Assembly (NCBI GenBank): GCA_032358165.1
Contig: JAALGY010000021.1
Coordinates: 1,426,001-1,490,000, forward strand
DNA from: Diplosphaera chodatii
Taxonomy: Eukaryota > Chlorophyta > Trebouxiophyceae > Prasiolales > Stichococcaceae
Direction: 5' to 3'
DNA: 64,000 nt
Below are positions 1 through 11,500 of this stretch, piece by piece (position 1 is the first letter of the stretch; every line of letters starts with the position of its first letter). Position numbers and translations under genes: made by a program. Under the pieces are notes generated by a model. The model searched no databases and had not been told where the DNA came from. It saw only the letters and a program-made list of their open reading frames with translations.

Positions 1-3000
1 AGCCAGTGCGCGCGGCTGGAGGGGCACCACGACATCGCGCGCCTCCTGCACGCAGCGCCCCCGCCCCCAGGTGCAGCACGTGATGGCGCCACACGAGGCA
101 GCCGCTGAGACACTGCTGTGGGCCTCCTCGGACGTCTGCTTGTGCTGGCAGCGTGGTTGTCACCATGTTCAGAACGCGGGCAGGTGTTCGCCTACTCCAT
201 GCTGCGCTGCAGTCGTCAAGCCTCGCGTGCCAAGCCCAACGTGCGCTGCGAGACTGCGCTGTGGCTCATCACGCTCTGTGGCCCTGCAGGCATCCCGCCG
301 CGGCGCAGCCGGCGGGCGACGGCGGAGCTGCGGGCGGCGCCCAGCCTGGAGGCGCTGATGCAGCTGCTGGTGGCGCGCGCCAAGCTGCTGCTGAGCCTGC
401 GGTCGGTGGTGCAGGCGCAGCGCCAGGAGCAGGTGCCGTCACATGTGAAGTAACGAAGCCATGCTCAGCAGTGCTGCATGCGTCATGCAGAGCGTGGGGT
501 GCATACTCCCCAACATGGCCAGCAGATGCAGGCTGCTAACATGTCTGGTCTGCCAGCTCTAACACGCTGGCCAAGCTCGCGGTATGGTCTGCTCGGATGT
601 GCGCGGCGCTGATGTGGGTGGCATGCTCATGTGGTTGTGCTGGCGCGACTTCAGGTAACCCCAGCAAAAGGGGATGCGCCCGTGGGCAGCAGCGCCACGG
701 CGCCTGCAGAGGTCGCAAGGGAACGCGGTGGCTCCGCCGATGCGTGCAGCCAGCGTCCCAGCAGCCAGCATACCATGGACATCTTGCACCTGCTGGCGTC
801 GCTGGACTTCACGCAGAGCAGCAGCGGCGCAGGTGTGCACCTTTTGGCTTGCTGTTGGAGCCCTGATGCATCAGTCTCAGGAGTCTGTGCCCTCTGCAGG
901 TCCGATGACTCCGTCACAGAGTTCATAAAGATGTCAAACAGTGTGTCAGCGCTGCTTTTTCGCCCAGGTGTTCACACTGTCTGACAGTGGGTTGCCACCA
1001 GTGATATGCGTCTGTGCACTTGTAATATCACGGTCAACTGGTACCCGGCTGTCAAACATGCAGGCAACAAGGGGTCAGCCTGAGTACGTGGGCTGGGATT
1101 GCAATGATAGCGCAGCATGCAGCAGTTCGCTCCATCTCTGCACTGATTGGCATGCCCAATGTGTGCGCAGGCGGGGCGGGCGGCCCGGGCCCGGAGGCGG
1201 CGCGCATCATGGCCCCCGCCGCGCTGGCGCCGGGCGCCGCCACGCCCGAGATCACCGCGCCCTCCGGCCGCACCTACCGCTCCTACGCCGCCACCGCGCT
1301 CATGCAGGCGCGCCGCCCTGGTGATAGGGGTAGTCAAAGAACTTCTTTCAGTACCCCTACTGGTGATCGGGGCACTCGCAGCAGTCGCTTGGACCTACAT
1401 CTCAGCAGACCTCCAGGAAGCAGCAGGAGCTGCTGGCAAGTCCCACCCGTGTGCTCGTCACCACGTTGATGGTCGCACAAGGATCAACTCATGCCAGCGT
1501 GACGCTGACTGCTCCAAACGATGCAGGCTGCGCTGGATGCCATCGAGGCGGCTGCGCACGACGGGCCGGACGGCCTGGGCGGGGACGTAGCCACCCCGGG
1601 CGGCGCGGTGCCTCAGGACCTGTTCGCCGCAGCAGCAGGTACAGGCCCGGCTGCTGCTGCATTTCATGGTCTATCGACACGATGCGAGCGTTGCCCTGTT
1701 TTGAGGGGCAGGCGAATGTCAAAGAACTGATCACATCGACTCGGCCAGGCCTGCATCATGCGCGCCGGTCATCATGCAGCCATGCCTGCGCTCGTAGTTC
1801 GAAGGCGGAAGCCCCGCGGCTCAATGACACACACACTGCTGTCTCAACTCATCAGTCGAGCTGGTGGCTGTGGTGCAGAGGCCACAGCGGAGACCTGGGA
1901 GGCGGCAGCTCGGTCGTCGATCGGCAGCAGGCGCAGGCGGCGCCGCGCCCGCGCCACCGCCGTCACCGCCGCAGTCAGCCTCGAGGTGGTCGCATTTTGC
2001 AGCTCGTGCAGTCTTGAGTCTGCGCCGCATGGTCAGAAGCTCACCCTGGGGCCCAAAAGGCTGCTGCATGCTCATGCGGCTCGCCACACTATCCTTCTTG
2101 CCAGTCGATCCTGTCCCCTGTCTTAAACCAGCGTCGGTGTGTGTAACACAGGAGCTGTTCCCCTCGGGACCGCAGCCCTACGACCCGCTGTCGTACAGCT
2201 GGGTGCCGCCGGAGATGGCGGACACGATGACGCTGGCGGGGTGGTGGCGGCGGCGCCGAAACCGCCGCCGCCGCCGTGGCGCGACCCTGCCGCCAGCCAG
2301 CCCAGGTCAGTCACTGGGCGCCCTTGCAAAAGCAGCGCACATGTCTTCCGAGCATCGCAGTTGAGCATCTGGTACAGCATGACGGCTACACCACCTGCAC
2401 TGCAACCCACTTTCACAGTGTAGTTCCATGGTCCCAAGGTGCTTCATCCGCGTAGCATGTGCCGTTTGCAAGCCTGTGGCTGTGCACTGCTGACCCCGAA
2501 CTCACCCTGCTGCGCTGTGCAGACACGCCAGAGGTGTCGTCACCGACCACGGGGGCCGAACAGCAGCCATCATTCGCTGGCGGCCAGCGGGCGGGCCCCG
2601 CGATGTCGCGCGGCGCCCTGTTCGGGGCGCGCCAGCCTGCTGAAGAGCCGCTGGACTTTTCAGTGGACGACGGCGCCCCCCTGGCCGGCGGCGATGACGG
2701 CGCGGCGCCTGCAGCGGCGGCGTCGACCGTGGCGGCGGGCAGCAGAGGCAGCAGCGCCAGCGGGCGCAGTGCCCACGGGGGCGGTGTCGCGCGCGCTCAG
2801 GGGCTGGGCAGCCCGGCGGCCAGCGAGCTCAGCGGTGTACACAGCGGCGACAGCAGCTCCTCGGGCGATGAGGACGGGGGCCCGGCGTCGCCCCAGCCCG
2901 GCAAGCGCAGCCTGGTAGGTTCGTTGTGCATGCAGGTGTGCATGCAGGTGTGCATGCAGGTGTGCATGCAGGTGTGCATGCAGGTGTGCATGAGCTGCAC

Positions 3001-3535
3001 ACCTGGTGACGAGGATCCACGTGCGATCTGAGGTCCGTTGTGGAGGAGATGCCGCCACCTGGTGCAGGGCGCCGCTGCTGGCGCGTGGGGGTGCGGGGTG
3101 CCCAGCACCGTGGGCGACTCCGAGGGCTGCGCCATCTGTATGGACGCCGGCGTAGAGGTGCGCCCATTTTTTCATTTCAACCCCGTCACAGGGGCAGTCA
3201 TACCAGCAGGCAGCTGCAGTGCCTTGGCCACACTTCCTCGCGGCGGGCTGCACGTCTGCTTCCCATGGTCGAACAGTGTGGAGTTGCTGGCGGCTGGCAG
3301 TGCATGCTCATGACGTGGACCTGCTGTGGCGCAGGTGGCAGTCGGGGGCTGTGGGCATGGCCTGTGCGTCAGGTGCGCGTACCGGCTGTGCGCGCGGGGC
3401 GGCCTGGCGCTGCCCTGCTGCCCATTCTGCCGCTCCACCATCGCCGCCTTCGAGACGGCACCGGGCAAGGAGGCGGCTGAGCTGGCAGATGTTCCGAATG
3501 CGGCAGGCAGCGCAGCGGTGGCGGCAGCAAGCTAA
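1..3535 (+). CDS. Ankyrin-repeat/RING E3 ubiquitin ligase, XB3/XBAT-like (5' partial)
   Basis: The 5' end lies outside the window. The first ~70 bases end an ankyrin repeat (GHHDIARLLHAA). Coding blocks then include about 291-439 (a helical SLEALMQLLVARAKLLLSL stretch), 711-831, 1165-1320, 1522-1638, 2152-2305 and 2521-2914 (Ser/Gly/Ala-rich, acidic, probably disordered). The C-terminus is a RING-HC finger split by an intron: CAIC at about 3130-3141, then an exon from 3335 with CGHGLC, VRC and CPFC, followed by RSTI. This fits C-x2-C...C-x-H-x2-C-x2-C...C-x2-C. The CPFCRSTI ending and ankyrin-then-RING order match the plant XB3/XBAT ligases, which ubiquitinate substrates bound by the ankyrins. 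The stop is TAA at 3533-3535. RING and end are firm; middle exon borders are uncertain. A micro foldback element and a 12-bp minisatellite lie within the gene. Confidence 0.75.
1325..1359. mobile_element. 35-bp foldback micro-MITE, copy 1, with 7-bp target duplication
   Basis: A near-perfect inverted repeat of 17+1+17 bases. The arms start TAGGGGTA and end TACCCCTA, with AAAGAA/TTCTTT inside; 15 of 17 arm positions pair. It is flanked by the identical 7-mer CTGGTGA at 1318-1324 and 1360-1366, the mark of an insertion. The left arm matches that of the element at 10070 at 16 of 17 positions. The target duplication carries a GTGA that is a plausible 5' splice donor of the ligase gene, so a donor may now exist on both sides of the element. 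No transposase is visible; a non-autonomous element is inferred. Confidence 0.7.
2925..2992. repeat. 12-bp tandem minisatellite in an intron
   Basis: About 5.6 perfect copies of the unit TGTGCATGCAGG. It begins about 10 bases after the probable donor GTAGGT at 2915, in the intron before the RING exons. Each unit contains the palindrome TGCATGCA and a CAGG that could act as a decoy 3' splice site. Confidence 0.9.
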
Positions 3536-4213
3536 CGCACTGTGTTTCCAAAGGGTGGGAAAAAAGCACAATCGGGGTGCCTCATGCTAGCATTACGGTT
3601 CTGGGACGCAATGTTGGAAGCTTGGGAACCACCTGCCACCCTCGTTTGAGTCTCCTGGTTTTGCCTCGTTTCGCATTGGGCTGCTGCTGCAGTGCTGCTG
3701 GGTGTTTGCTCGGGTTTTAACAGTCTTCGGTGATGTTCGAGTCGCTCATACCAAATCAATCACAATGCTGACTTCGAAGCTACTGGCCAGTCTGATCCGT
3801 TGAATCGGATCAGGCGGAGGCGCTGCTACCCTAGTTCTGCTGCTCGCTCCCTACCGCTGCAAAAGAAAGCCACAGAAGCCTGACACGCAGCAACGCATGG
3901 CAGCTTCTGGGCCACAGGTAACTAGCATGCACACACAAGCAGCGCCCCTCGTATCTGGCAACTAACATGCTGAGCGGCAGTTTGGGGGTCCCAGAAACAA
4001 ATTGTCACTGTTCCCGAAAAAGATTGGGGCGACACAGAGCCCTGAAAATGCATGCTGCTCCGAAGAATCATGTGCCTTCTCTCAAGGCGATCCCTCCGAC
4101 GTGCTGTACACTGTGGCCGTGCTGACCCATTCCTGCCGGCGCATCAGCTGACCAATGGGCAGCTCGCGCTCTACCTGCGCCTGCCGCCGCCACCACTGTC
4201 AGCTGGCGCGCCC
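3536..4213. other. Intergenic, convergent 3' ends
   Basis: Lies between the stop of the RING ligase (+) and the stop of the metalloprotease (-). It is lower in GC, with no conserved coding block. It presumably holds both 3' untranslated regions. I see no TGTAA polyadenylation signal here. Confidence 0.6.
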
Positions 4214-7200
4214 TCACTTCGTGATGCACACCTCCTTGCTGGCTGTTGATTTGGCGTTGAAGTTGTATGCCACTACCTGATAGCACACCTGCAAGGACGA
4301 CCGGCTGTGGTTATAGATGTGACCATGCCTACAGTGATCGATGGACACTCTGCTGACAGATGCTAAACAGGTCCTGAAACCTTCGGGGCCACAGCTGCAC
4401 CTTCGTGCGCCTAGCAAACTTCTTTGTGTCCACCCAGTAGCGGACGCTCCCGCTTCTGACGTCCTTGACCATGCTGTTGGCGCTGAGCTTGGCGACGCCC
4501 GTCTTGCGATAAATAAGAACTCCATCCTGCAGGTGTTGGGAGGCAGCCATCAGACAACTCATCCGGCACACTGGTGAAGTGCACGCTTGCTGCTCTGCTG
4601 GTGCCGGGGTTACCTACCGCAAAGTTCTTGGGGTCTGCCGCCCAGTCCACCCTGGTGTACCCCTTGCTGGCAGCCTGCAATGCGTACAGCGCTTCAATCG
4701 GACACTGTCACGAGGACAGGTGCAGCTGCAATGCTTGCGGCCGGGTGACCCCGCCTGGCAGCAACAGTCAGCCTACAGCGACAATGAGCCGTCAACCGCC
4801 TGTTCTGAACAGTGGGCTGCTCACCCGCACTCTGATGGCGCCGGGAGTGGAGGGCCTCCCAACGGTTTTCCGCTTGCCCCAGTTGGCCATCATGCGCAGC
4901 ACTGCAAGGTCATCGAGGGTCGCCGACGCGTCTGCATAATTCTTCACTCCCACCACCTTCTGGCCTGCCTTCACGTACGGGTTGCTGCAGCAGCAAAAGG
5001 CAGCAGGTGGTCAGTGTACGTCCGCCAATGTGGGCCTGGTCTGGCAGGTGACATCCCGTTGGGCGGCAATGAATGTTGTCCAGGGATGATGAGCCTCATG
5101 CTTGCCGATATAGTGGCCACCCAGATCACCTGAAGTAGGGGATGCGTGGGCAGGGCGCGCAGTTGGGGCAGTTTGCGTAGGGGCTGCACGGGTACGCCAT
5201 GATGGTGGCGAACTGGCCGGGCACGCGGTAGCCGAAGGACGACGGTTTGTATGGCGTGCCTGCGGGTCGAAACAGCAGCATGTTGTCGGCTCTTGGGCTA
5301 TCGACTGATCTGTGGGCCTGCAAACATGCCTCATGACTGCCTCCGTGGCTTCAACCCTCATGGAGCAAGCAGTTCTCGAGGCATTGACTCTTAGATCGGC
5401 TGCAGCGCTGGAATCGAGGGTGTCAGAACCCCACCTGCGGTGTACTGGTCGTGGTCGTGCTGCATGCCGAAGTTGTGGCCCAGCTCGTGCGCCAGCGTCA
5501 GCGGCAGGCAGTTGGGGGCGACCACGGAGAAGGGCCAGTTGAAGGTGGCGGGGTTGTTCATCACATACGCCAGCCCGCAGTAGCTGGCATCATTGGAAAT
5601 CAGCACCATGGCATCCAGCCCATATCGCGCCCGGATCTGTCAGCAGCCGAACGACATCCCTGAGAAGTGTCCGAGGCACCTTCCTCTAACTTGTTTGCAC
5701 TCCCCTGTCCCATTTCTCGGACATCACAGGACAGTGACGCATGCATAGCCCCGAAGCAGCATGTAGCAGCAAGAGCAAGCGGGGCATATGCACACCCTGT
5801 GAGCCTCGTCCATCGGGCCGTCGCCGTTGTTGGCGAACGACGCCAGCGTGGCCCCCATGTCGTGGCCCACCGTGTCTGCGGTGTACCCGCCCTGATAGCC
5901 TGCGGGAGCGGAGGATCCAGCAGTGTGACATTTGTGCACGGCACTTGAGGCAGGCATCACATGGCTCTGTGGTCTCATCAGGGCATCATGATCGTCTCAA
6001 ATGCACTCAGCGCTTCGCCTCACCCATGTACACGAGCCGCAGCCGCAGCTTGAGCTTGCTGGCGACATACACAGCATTGGTGGCGACCACCGCAGCGCGG
6101 ATCTTGGCCTGCATCTGAGGGACTCCTCCGACCGAATTCTGCGCGTTGGCCGTCCAGAAGATGCCTACGTCCACCTGAGAAGCACAGAACAAAAGTTAGT
6201 CAGGTTCGCTGGGCACGCTCGGCAATACTGTACTTGACCAGGGCAGCGGCACCAAACTTGTGGGGTAGCGCAGGTAGCGCACGCTGCTCAGTGTCGCACC
6301 TGGCCAGGGGACTCCAGCAGCTGCCGGCCCATAAGCCTCCTGCCCGTAGCCGCGGTGGGGGCCCTGTTGAGGTGGACGGCCGCCGCTTTGGCCGCCGTGG
6401 GCGCCGTAGCGGGCGCACGCGTGGCCGCCCGTGATGCGGCGTCCTGATGCTGCGGCTTCTGGTACACCTGCGCCGCGCCCGGCGGTATCACCGGCTTGGG
6501 GTGGTCTTTGGGCAGCCTGCCGTCGTCCACCTGCAGCACAGCGGTGGGGCCCGCTGCTGTTCAGCACGCACATCCTTGACCAAATGATGTCATGGCGATC
6601 TCTGACATCAGGAATCCGGCTCATCGTCAGCCAAACTGCTCTTTCCCTTGACTATAGCCACCAGGCGGCACGGAGTGCGCCTACGTATGGGCACACCTTG
6701 TAGACTGAGTATGTGCTGCCCTCTCTGTACTCGATGGCGTGCGTCTCCCCCTTCATCATGATCGAGCCGGACACCACGCCCGACGGCGAGGTGGTTACCG
6801 CCACGATGCTGAACGGGTCGTCGGCCACGGTGCCGACCCAGGATGTCGTGCCTGCGGTTGGCACGGTGTTTGGCCGTGTTATCATCTTGCTGCCAGGATG
6901 TCCTGCCTGCGGTGATTTAGCACGGTGTATGGCCGTGTTATCATCTTGCTGCAAGCCTCCTATCTCGTGTTACGCTTGGTACCGTCCGGGCTGCCATATG
7001 AAAGCCACCAGGTCTCCTGCTGAATCCGACGCAAGCTGACCGGAGTAGCTCTAAATCCATGCTCACCTGCATCTGCGCCTAAGTCGACCAGAGCTGCGCG
7101 CTGGTTGGCTCCCGGCTGCAGGCCGCCTTGCAGGGTGGCGTTGAGGCACGGGGTCTGCAGCAACATCTCGCCGCTCTGCAGGGCCGCCGCGTTCAGCCGC

Positions 7201-7579
7201 ATGACAGACCAGCAGCCGCTGTCGGCCGGGCCCCGGGGGGCCTTGATAGCAAGCCTGGCATTGGCTGCACCTGCAAGTTCAGTGCGTCATCACGGATTAC
7301 GGACCGTCAGGTTTCCGTGATTCGCGCTCATGCACAGGCAAATTACGGCTCCAGAGACATGCATGCAAGCAAGAAAGGCTTCATGGCTGTGAGCAAGCAG
7401 TTGGTGGCCGGGAACCTGGTGTCCCTCACTATCAAACCTGGTCAGAAGTACAACAGCGCATGCCCGCAGTCACCTGGTAAAGCCTGAAACAAGGCGGGAG
7501 CCGCCGAGACGCCGGCTGTGCTGATTGCCAGTAGACTGATCGCTGCAAGAACTGTTCTCTGGCACATACGTCTTGCCAT
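4214..7579 (-). CDS. Secreted reprolysin-like (M12B-type) zinc metalloprotease with FN3-like C-terminus
   Basis: Starts at ATG 7579; the N-terminus MARRMCQRTVLAAISLLA... with an AXA-type site (VSA-AP) is a signal peptide. A prodomain-like block follows (SWVGTVADD, then SGVVSGSIMMKG, about 6715-6851), then a Pro/Ala-rich linker. The catalytic domain begins VDVGIFWTANAQ (about 6170) and holds the metzincin motif HELGHNFGMQHD at 5454-5489 (three His ligands plus the catalytic Glu). A Met-turn-like FATIMAYPC follows at about 5200. Downstream exons (NPYVKAGQKVVGV, DGVLIYRKTG, CYQVVAYNFNAKS) resemble a closing strand and an FN3-like domain ending in VCITK and TGA at 4214. It likely degrades extracellular matrix, as wall lysins do, but the substrate is unknown. 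The motif is M12B-like, not the QEXXH of M11 gametolysin. Exon 2 (about 7350-7440) is the least certain. The start lies about 1 kb from divergent PUS7. Confidence 0.8.
6840..6952. repeat. 55/58-bp tandem duplication spanning a 3' splice site
   Basis: Copy 1 is 6840-6894 and copy 2 is 6895-6952. They are near identical (both carry GGCCGTGTTATCATCTTGCTGC), with a few substitutions and a small indel. On the minus strand each contains the acceptor ACCGCAG. The acceptor in copy 1 (exon from 6851) joins in phase with the preceding exon ending at LGADAG. The acceptor in copy 2 lies 55 nt upstream and would shift the frame. Confidence 0.85.
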
Positions 7580-8589
7580 CGCAGATGGGAGAGTGCGCAG
7601 GCCCGTGGTCGTCACGTCGGCCCTTATTAGTGCGCTGGATATGTATAGGGAAAGGGACAATCAACGGGGCGTCGTGGCATATGACGAGGTCCCACTGCTG
7701 GCGTCGCTGCTGCTGTTCACCAGTTCAATACAAGCCTCGGCGATCGCCTGCCGGCACAAGCGGCCACCCAAAACTGCGCAAAGCGCCAGCCCCGTGCTTT
7801 GTGCGAATATGCTATGTGGCAGGGCGTCCCAAAAGCTGCGGGGCCAGTCGACGCTCGACAGCGCGATGACAACTCAAGTACTGACACACTCGTCGTCGCT
7901 CCTCACGCAGCTGACTGTTTGCAGTATGACAAAGATGATGCCACGTGCCACCAGTATGGGTGTCCGGGTGCAAGGCGAACCCGAGACAGTTGAAACGTGG
8001 AGCACGCCTACAACGCGCAGTATCTTTTTGGTGTACTTAGACAGTGCCAAAACCTGGGTGCGGACGCGGACGGCGTGGACCTGACGTTGTGCGCTCGCGT
8101 CACAGCTGTGTACTGTAGGACTATACAAAGGGGTTATAACAGGAATCGAGTTGAGTGTGAAAAGCTTTAAGGACTGATCAAGTACCCAGTGGGTAGCAAT
8201 ACCATGGTCGCCCCAATGCCTTCCAGCTTTCTGTTAGGTAACCCACTCCTTGCATGCTACATGCTGCAATCGGCTGTGAGGCGACATTCGTGAAGCTCCC
8301 TGCTCGTCCTTGAAAACCGGATCGGTGACGTTGCGTGCTTTGCAGTAGTGATCGGCAGTATGTTGCAACATCTTGATGATCCCGCGGTCTCTGCATGATC
8401 CCGCGGCGTCGCAGTTACACAGTCACAACAAGATTATTGTTCCAGAGTGTCAGCAGGTGGAGCGGTGCACTTGCCTGCTGTAATAAACGTGAGCATACTG
8501 CAAGTACATCATCGCCTGCCAGCCAGATTCTCGGCCCATCAGTGCCGAGCGGCGCCGCCTCGTCCCAGACCGCCAACAACTGTCCAGCC
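7580..8589. promoter_or_regulatory. Divergent intergenic region, metalloprotease (-) / PUS7 (+)
   Basis: About 1 kb between the ATG at 7579 (-) and the chosen PUS7 ATG at 8590 (+). It should hold both promoters and 5' leaders. No TATA box or convincing coding block was found. An upstream PUS7 exon in 8395-8589 is possible because the frame is open there. Confidence 0.5.
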
Positions 8590-11500
8590 ATGCCGGTCAC
8601 GGAGACGGACGCGGGTATCCGTGCGTGGACCAACGAGCTGCCGGGCTTCACCGGCATCATCAAGCAGCGGTGGGCGGGCCAGCGTGGCCTGTGTGCCGCA
8701 ACGGGCCATGCATGTTGATGCATGTGCGTTGACATCGGGGCATGACCCGACAAAGCGACGCTGCTCGCCTCAGGTACTCGGACTTCAGGGTGAATGAGGT
8801 CACGCTGCACGGGGAGGTGGTGCGGCTGACGGACCTGCGGCCCGTCAGTGGGCGGCGGGAAGCGCCGGCAGCAGCAGCGGCGGCCGCAGCCGTACCAGCG
8901 CATGGTGCCGTTGAGGCGGACCCGCATGCAGGTGGACTGCAGCACCTTGATGCGAACCCATCAATAACCCACACATGAGGCCAACAGCAGTGTGTCTCAT
9001 TTCATCATCATACGATATTGCACTGCGGTGTTGGACTACAAAGGCTCACACAAAGGCTGCAAGATTGCCAGGGTGTATGATCACGCCCACACCTGTGCAG
9101 GCTACCCCCAGGAGGGTGTGGACGCCGCGCTGGCGGACTTTGCACAGCTGGCAGGCGATGCCAACGCCGCGCTGTTGCGGGACTATGTGGCTGCCGTCCT
9201 GGGGCGGGAACCCCAGCCCCCTGCAGCTGATCCGCCAGAACCGAATGGCGCCGCAGCCGCCAGCGCACCAGCCACAGCACCATTGCGTTCAGCAGACGGT
9301 GCTGCAGCAGCCGACGAGGGTGCAGCGCCCGATGCCGGAGCCGCAGCCCCTCCAGCAGAGGCTGCAGCCATTGCCATAAGTGACGGTGCCGCCAGCGCCG
9401 CCGGTGCCACCCAGAGCGTCGGGCCCGGCAGGGGGCGGCCGCCGCGGCACGTGGTGCTGCAGCCGATCGGCGACAAGCACGCACGGGGCGCGGTGCACGG
9501 CTTCTTCAAGGCGGAGGCGCGGCTGCCGCCCATGCGCACCGAGACCTTCCAGAGCTCCGTCAAGGAGGGCTCCAACACGGTGTGTGCCTAGCGTCACCCC
9601 TAGTGTTGCTAACAACTCCTCGCATTGGCAACTGCGCAGCGCATGCCTGGGCCAAGGGGTTGGGGTGACAGCAGGGGCATTAGACAGCACCACATGACAG
9701 CTGCAGCTGCTGCGCCGGTACCACACTCGCAAGGCAAGGTGCCCCCGTGGTGTGCAGGCGCCCAGCGAGGGCCTCATACAGGTCACCGCGCAGAAGGGGG
9801 GCAAGCGCAAGCGGGACCCGCGCGATGGCGGCGGCGGGGCCGGCGGCACATGGGGCGACTGGCCCGGCGGCACCGCCCGCTTCACGCGCTTCGTGCTGCA
9901 CAAGGAGAACATGGACACGCAGGTGACCCAGCTGAAATTCGTGTCAATACCAGTGTTGGCGATGCTTTGGTGCTGCCTGCTCTGCATGGCTTGCAAGAAT
10001 TCCTGCCACGTGTGGGTGGACCAGCCTGTCGAGCACATCCGTCACGTGCATGACCTGCAGCTTGCGTGCTAGGGGTAGTTAAAGAACTGTTCTTTCTTTA
10101 GCTACCCCTATGCGTGCTGCAGGCGGCACTGTCGCTGCTGTCGCGCATGCTCCACTGCTCGCCGGGCGTCTTCGGCTTCGCTGGCACCAAGGACAAGCGC
10201 GCGGTGGGTTGCATAGCGCCAGTGCAAGAGACAGCTCCTGCATAGCGCCAGTGCAAGAGATAGCTCCTGCTTCACAAGGGCTTCCTCATTCTTGATGCAC
10301 CACTAGTATGCTGTCGCGGCAAGTGCTCCATGTCCCGACTCCCACGGCACCCTGTGCAGGTGACAGAGCAGGCGGTCACAGCGTTCAAGATACCGGACAC
10401 CCGCCTTGCCTCCCTCAACAGGGGCCTCAGGCGAGTGTTGGTGCAGGAAGTGCAGCTGCTCGTGTCAGACGTGCGCCATGGGAGGCAAGTGGAGGAGGCC
10501 CTCTGCTCAGCGCATGTGAGACTGGCAGCTGCAGTCACAAGAGAATGCAACTGGCGCAAGCCAGGGTCCTGCACCTGCTTGCCGAACCTGCCTAACATGT
10601 AATGGTGGCACTGGCGCAGGGGCATGCAGCTGGGCAACTTCTCGTTTGTGGAGGAGGCCCTGGGGCTGGGCGCCGCGGGTGGCAACCAGTTTGACATCGT
10701 GCTGCGCGGCGTCACCGGCGCCACGCCGGAGCAGGTGACACCCAGACACCGCTGACATCAGCAGCGTTTGTGCGTAATTATGCTTCGCACAGCTGCAGAG
10801 GAATGCCATTCTGCTGCCGTCAGAGCAGTTTACAGGATTTCGCAGTCTCGTAGTGATGCGTGCAAGTGCTGTGGTGCAGGTTGTGGCGGCGGTAGAGGGG
10901 CTGGCAAGCCACGGCTTCGTTAACTACTTCGGGCTGCAGCGCTTTGGAAGCGGCCTGTCAGCAACGCATAAGTGAGCCGGCTAAGAAATCAACCAGCGGC
11001 ATTACTCAATGTTGTTCTCATGTGGATCTCACATGCATGTGTTTGCATGGCACCGCTCAGCGCTGATAGAATGCGCACTCGACGCTGCAGGGTGGGCGCG
11101 CTGCTGCTGAACGGCAAGTGGGAGGCCGCGGCCCGCCTCATACTGCAGGGCCCAGCAGACGACCGGCCCGACATCGCCGCCGCCCGCGCCGCCTTCCTGC
11201 AGAAAGGTGCTTGTTGCACCTTCCCAGATAGCGTGCCTGCTATGGCATGCTTCACACCACAGTCTAAGCGGGTGGTACCTTGCACACAGACAGCAGGCTT
11301 GCAATCGAGCAGTGGTAGTCACGTGTGCGGAGTATGCCTTGCAAAACACCTTGTTTTTTCGGGCGTCAGGGGACATCAGGACGGCGCTGGCGGGGCTGCC
11401 CAGGTTCCTGACAGCGGAGCGCACCATCCTGGCCACCCTGCAGCGCCTCGGCCCCGCCAACTGGCTTGCGGTGCACAGCTGCGGCCCCTGTGTCCCATCA

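Noticed and set aside
1700..1732. Possible third foldback copy (GAGGGGCAG...GTCAAAGAACT)
   Set aside because: Only one arm resembles the element; there is no matching right arm and no flanking duplication.
2925..2992. CRISPR-like array
   Set aside because: The units are 12 bp and directly contiguous with no spacers, in a eukaryotic intron; it is a minisatellite.
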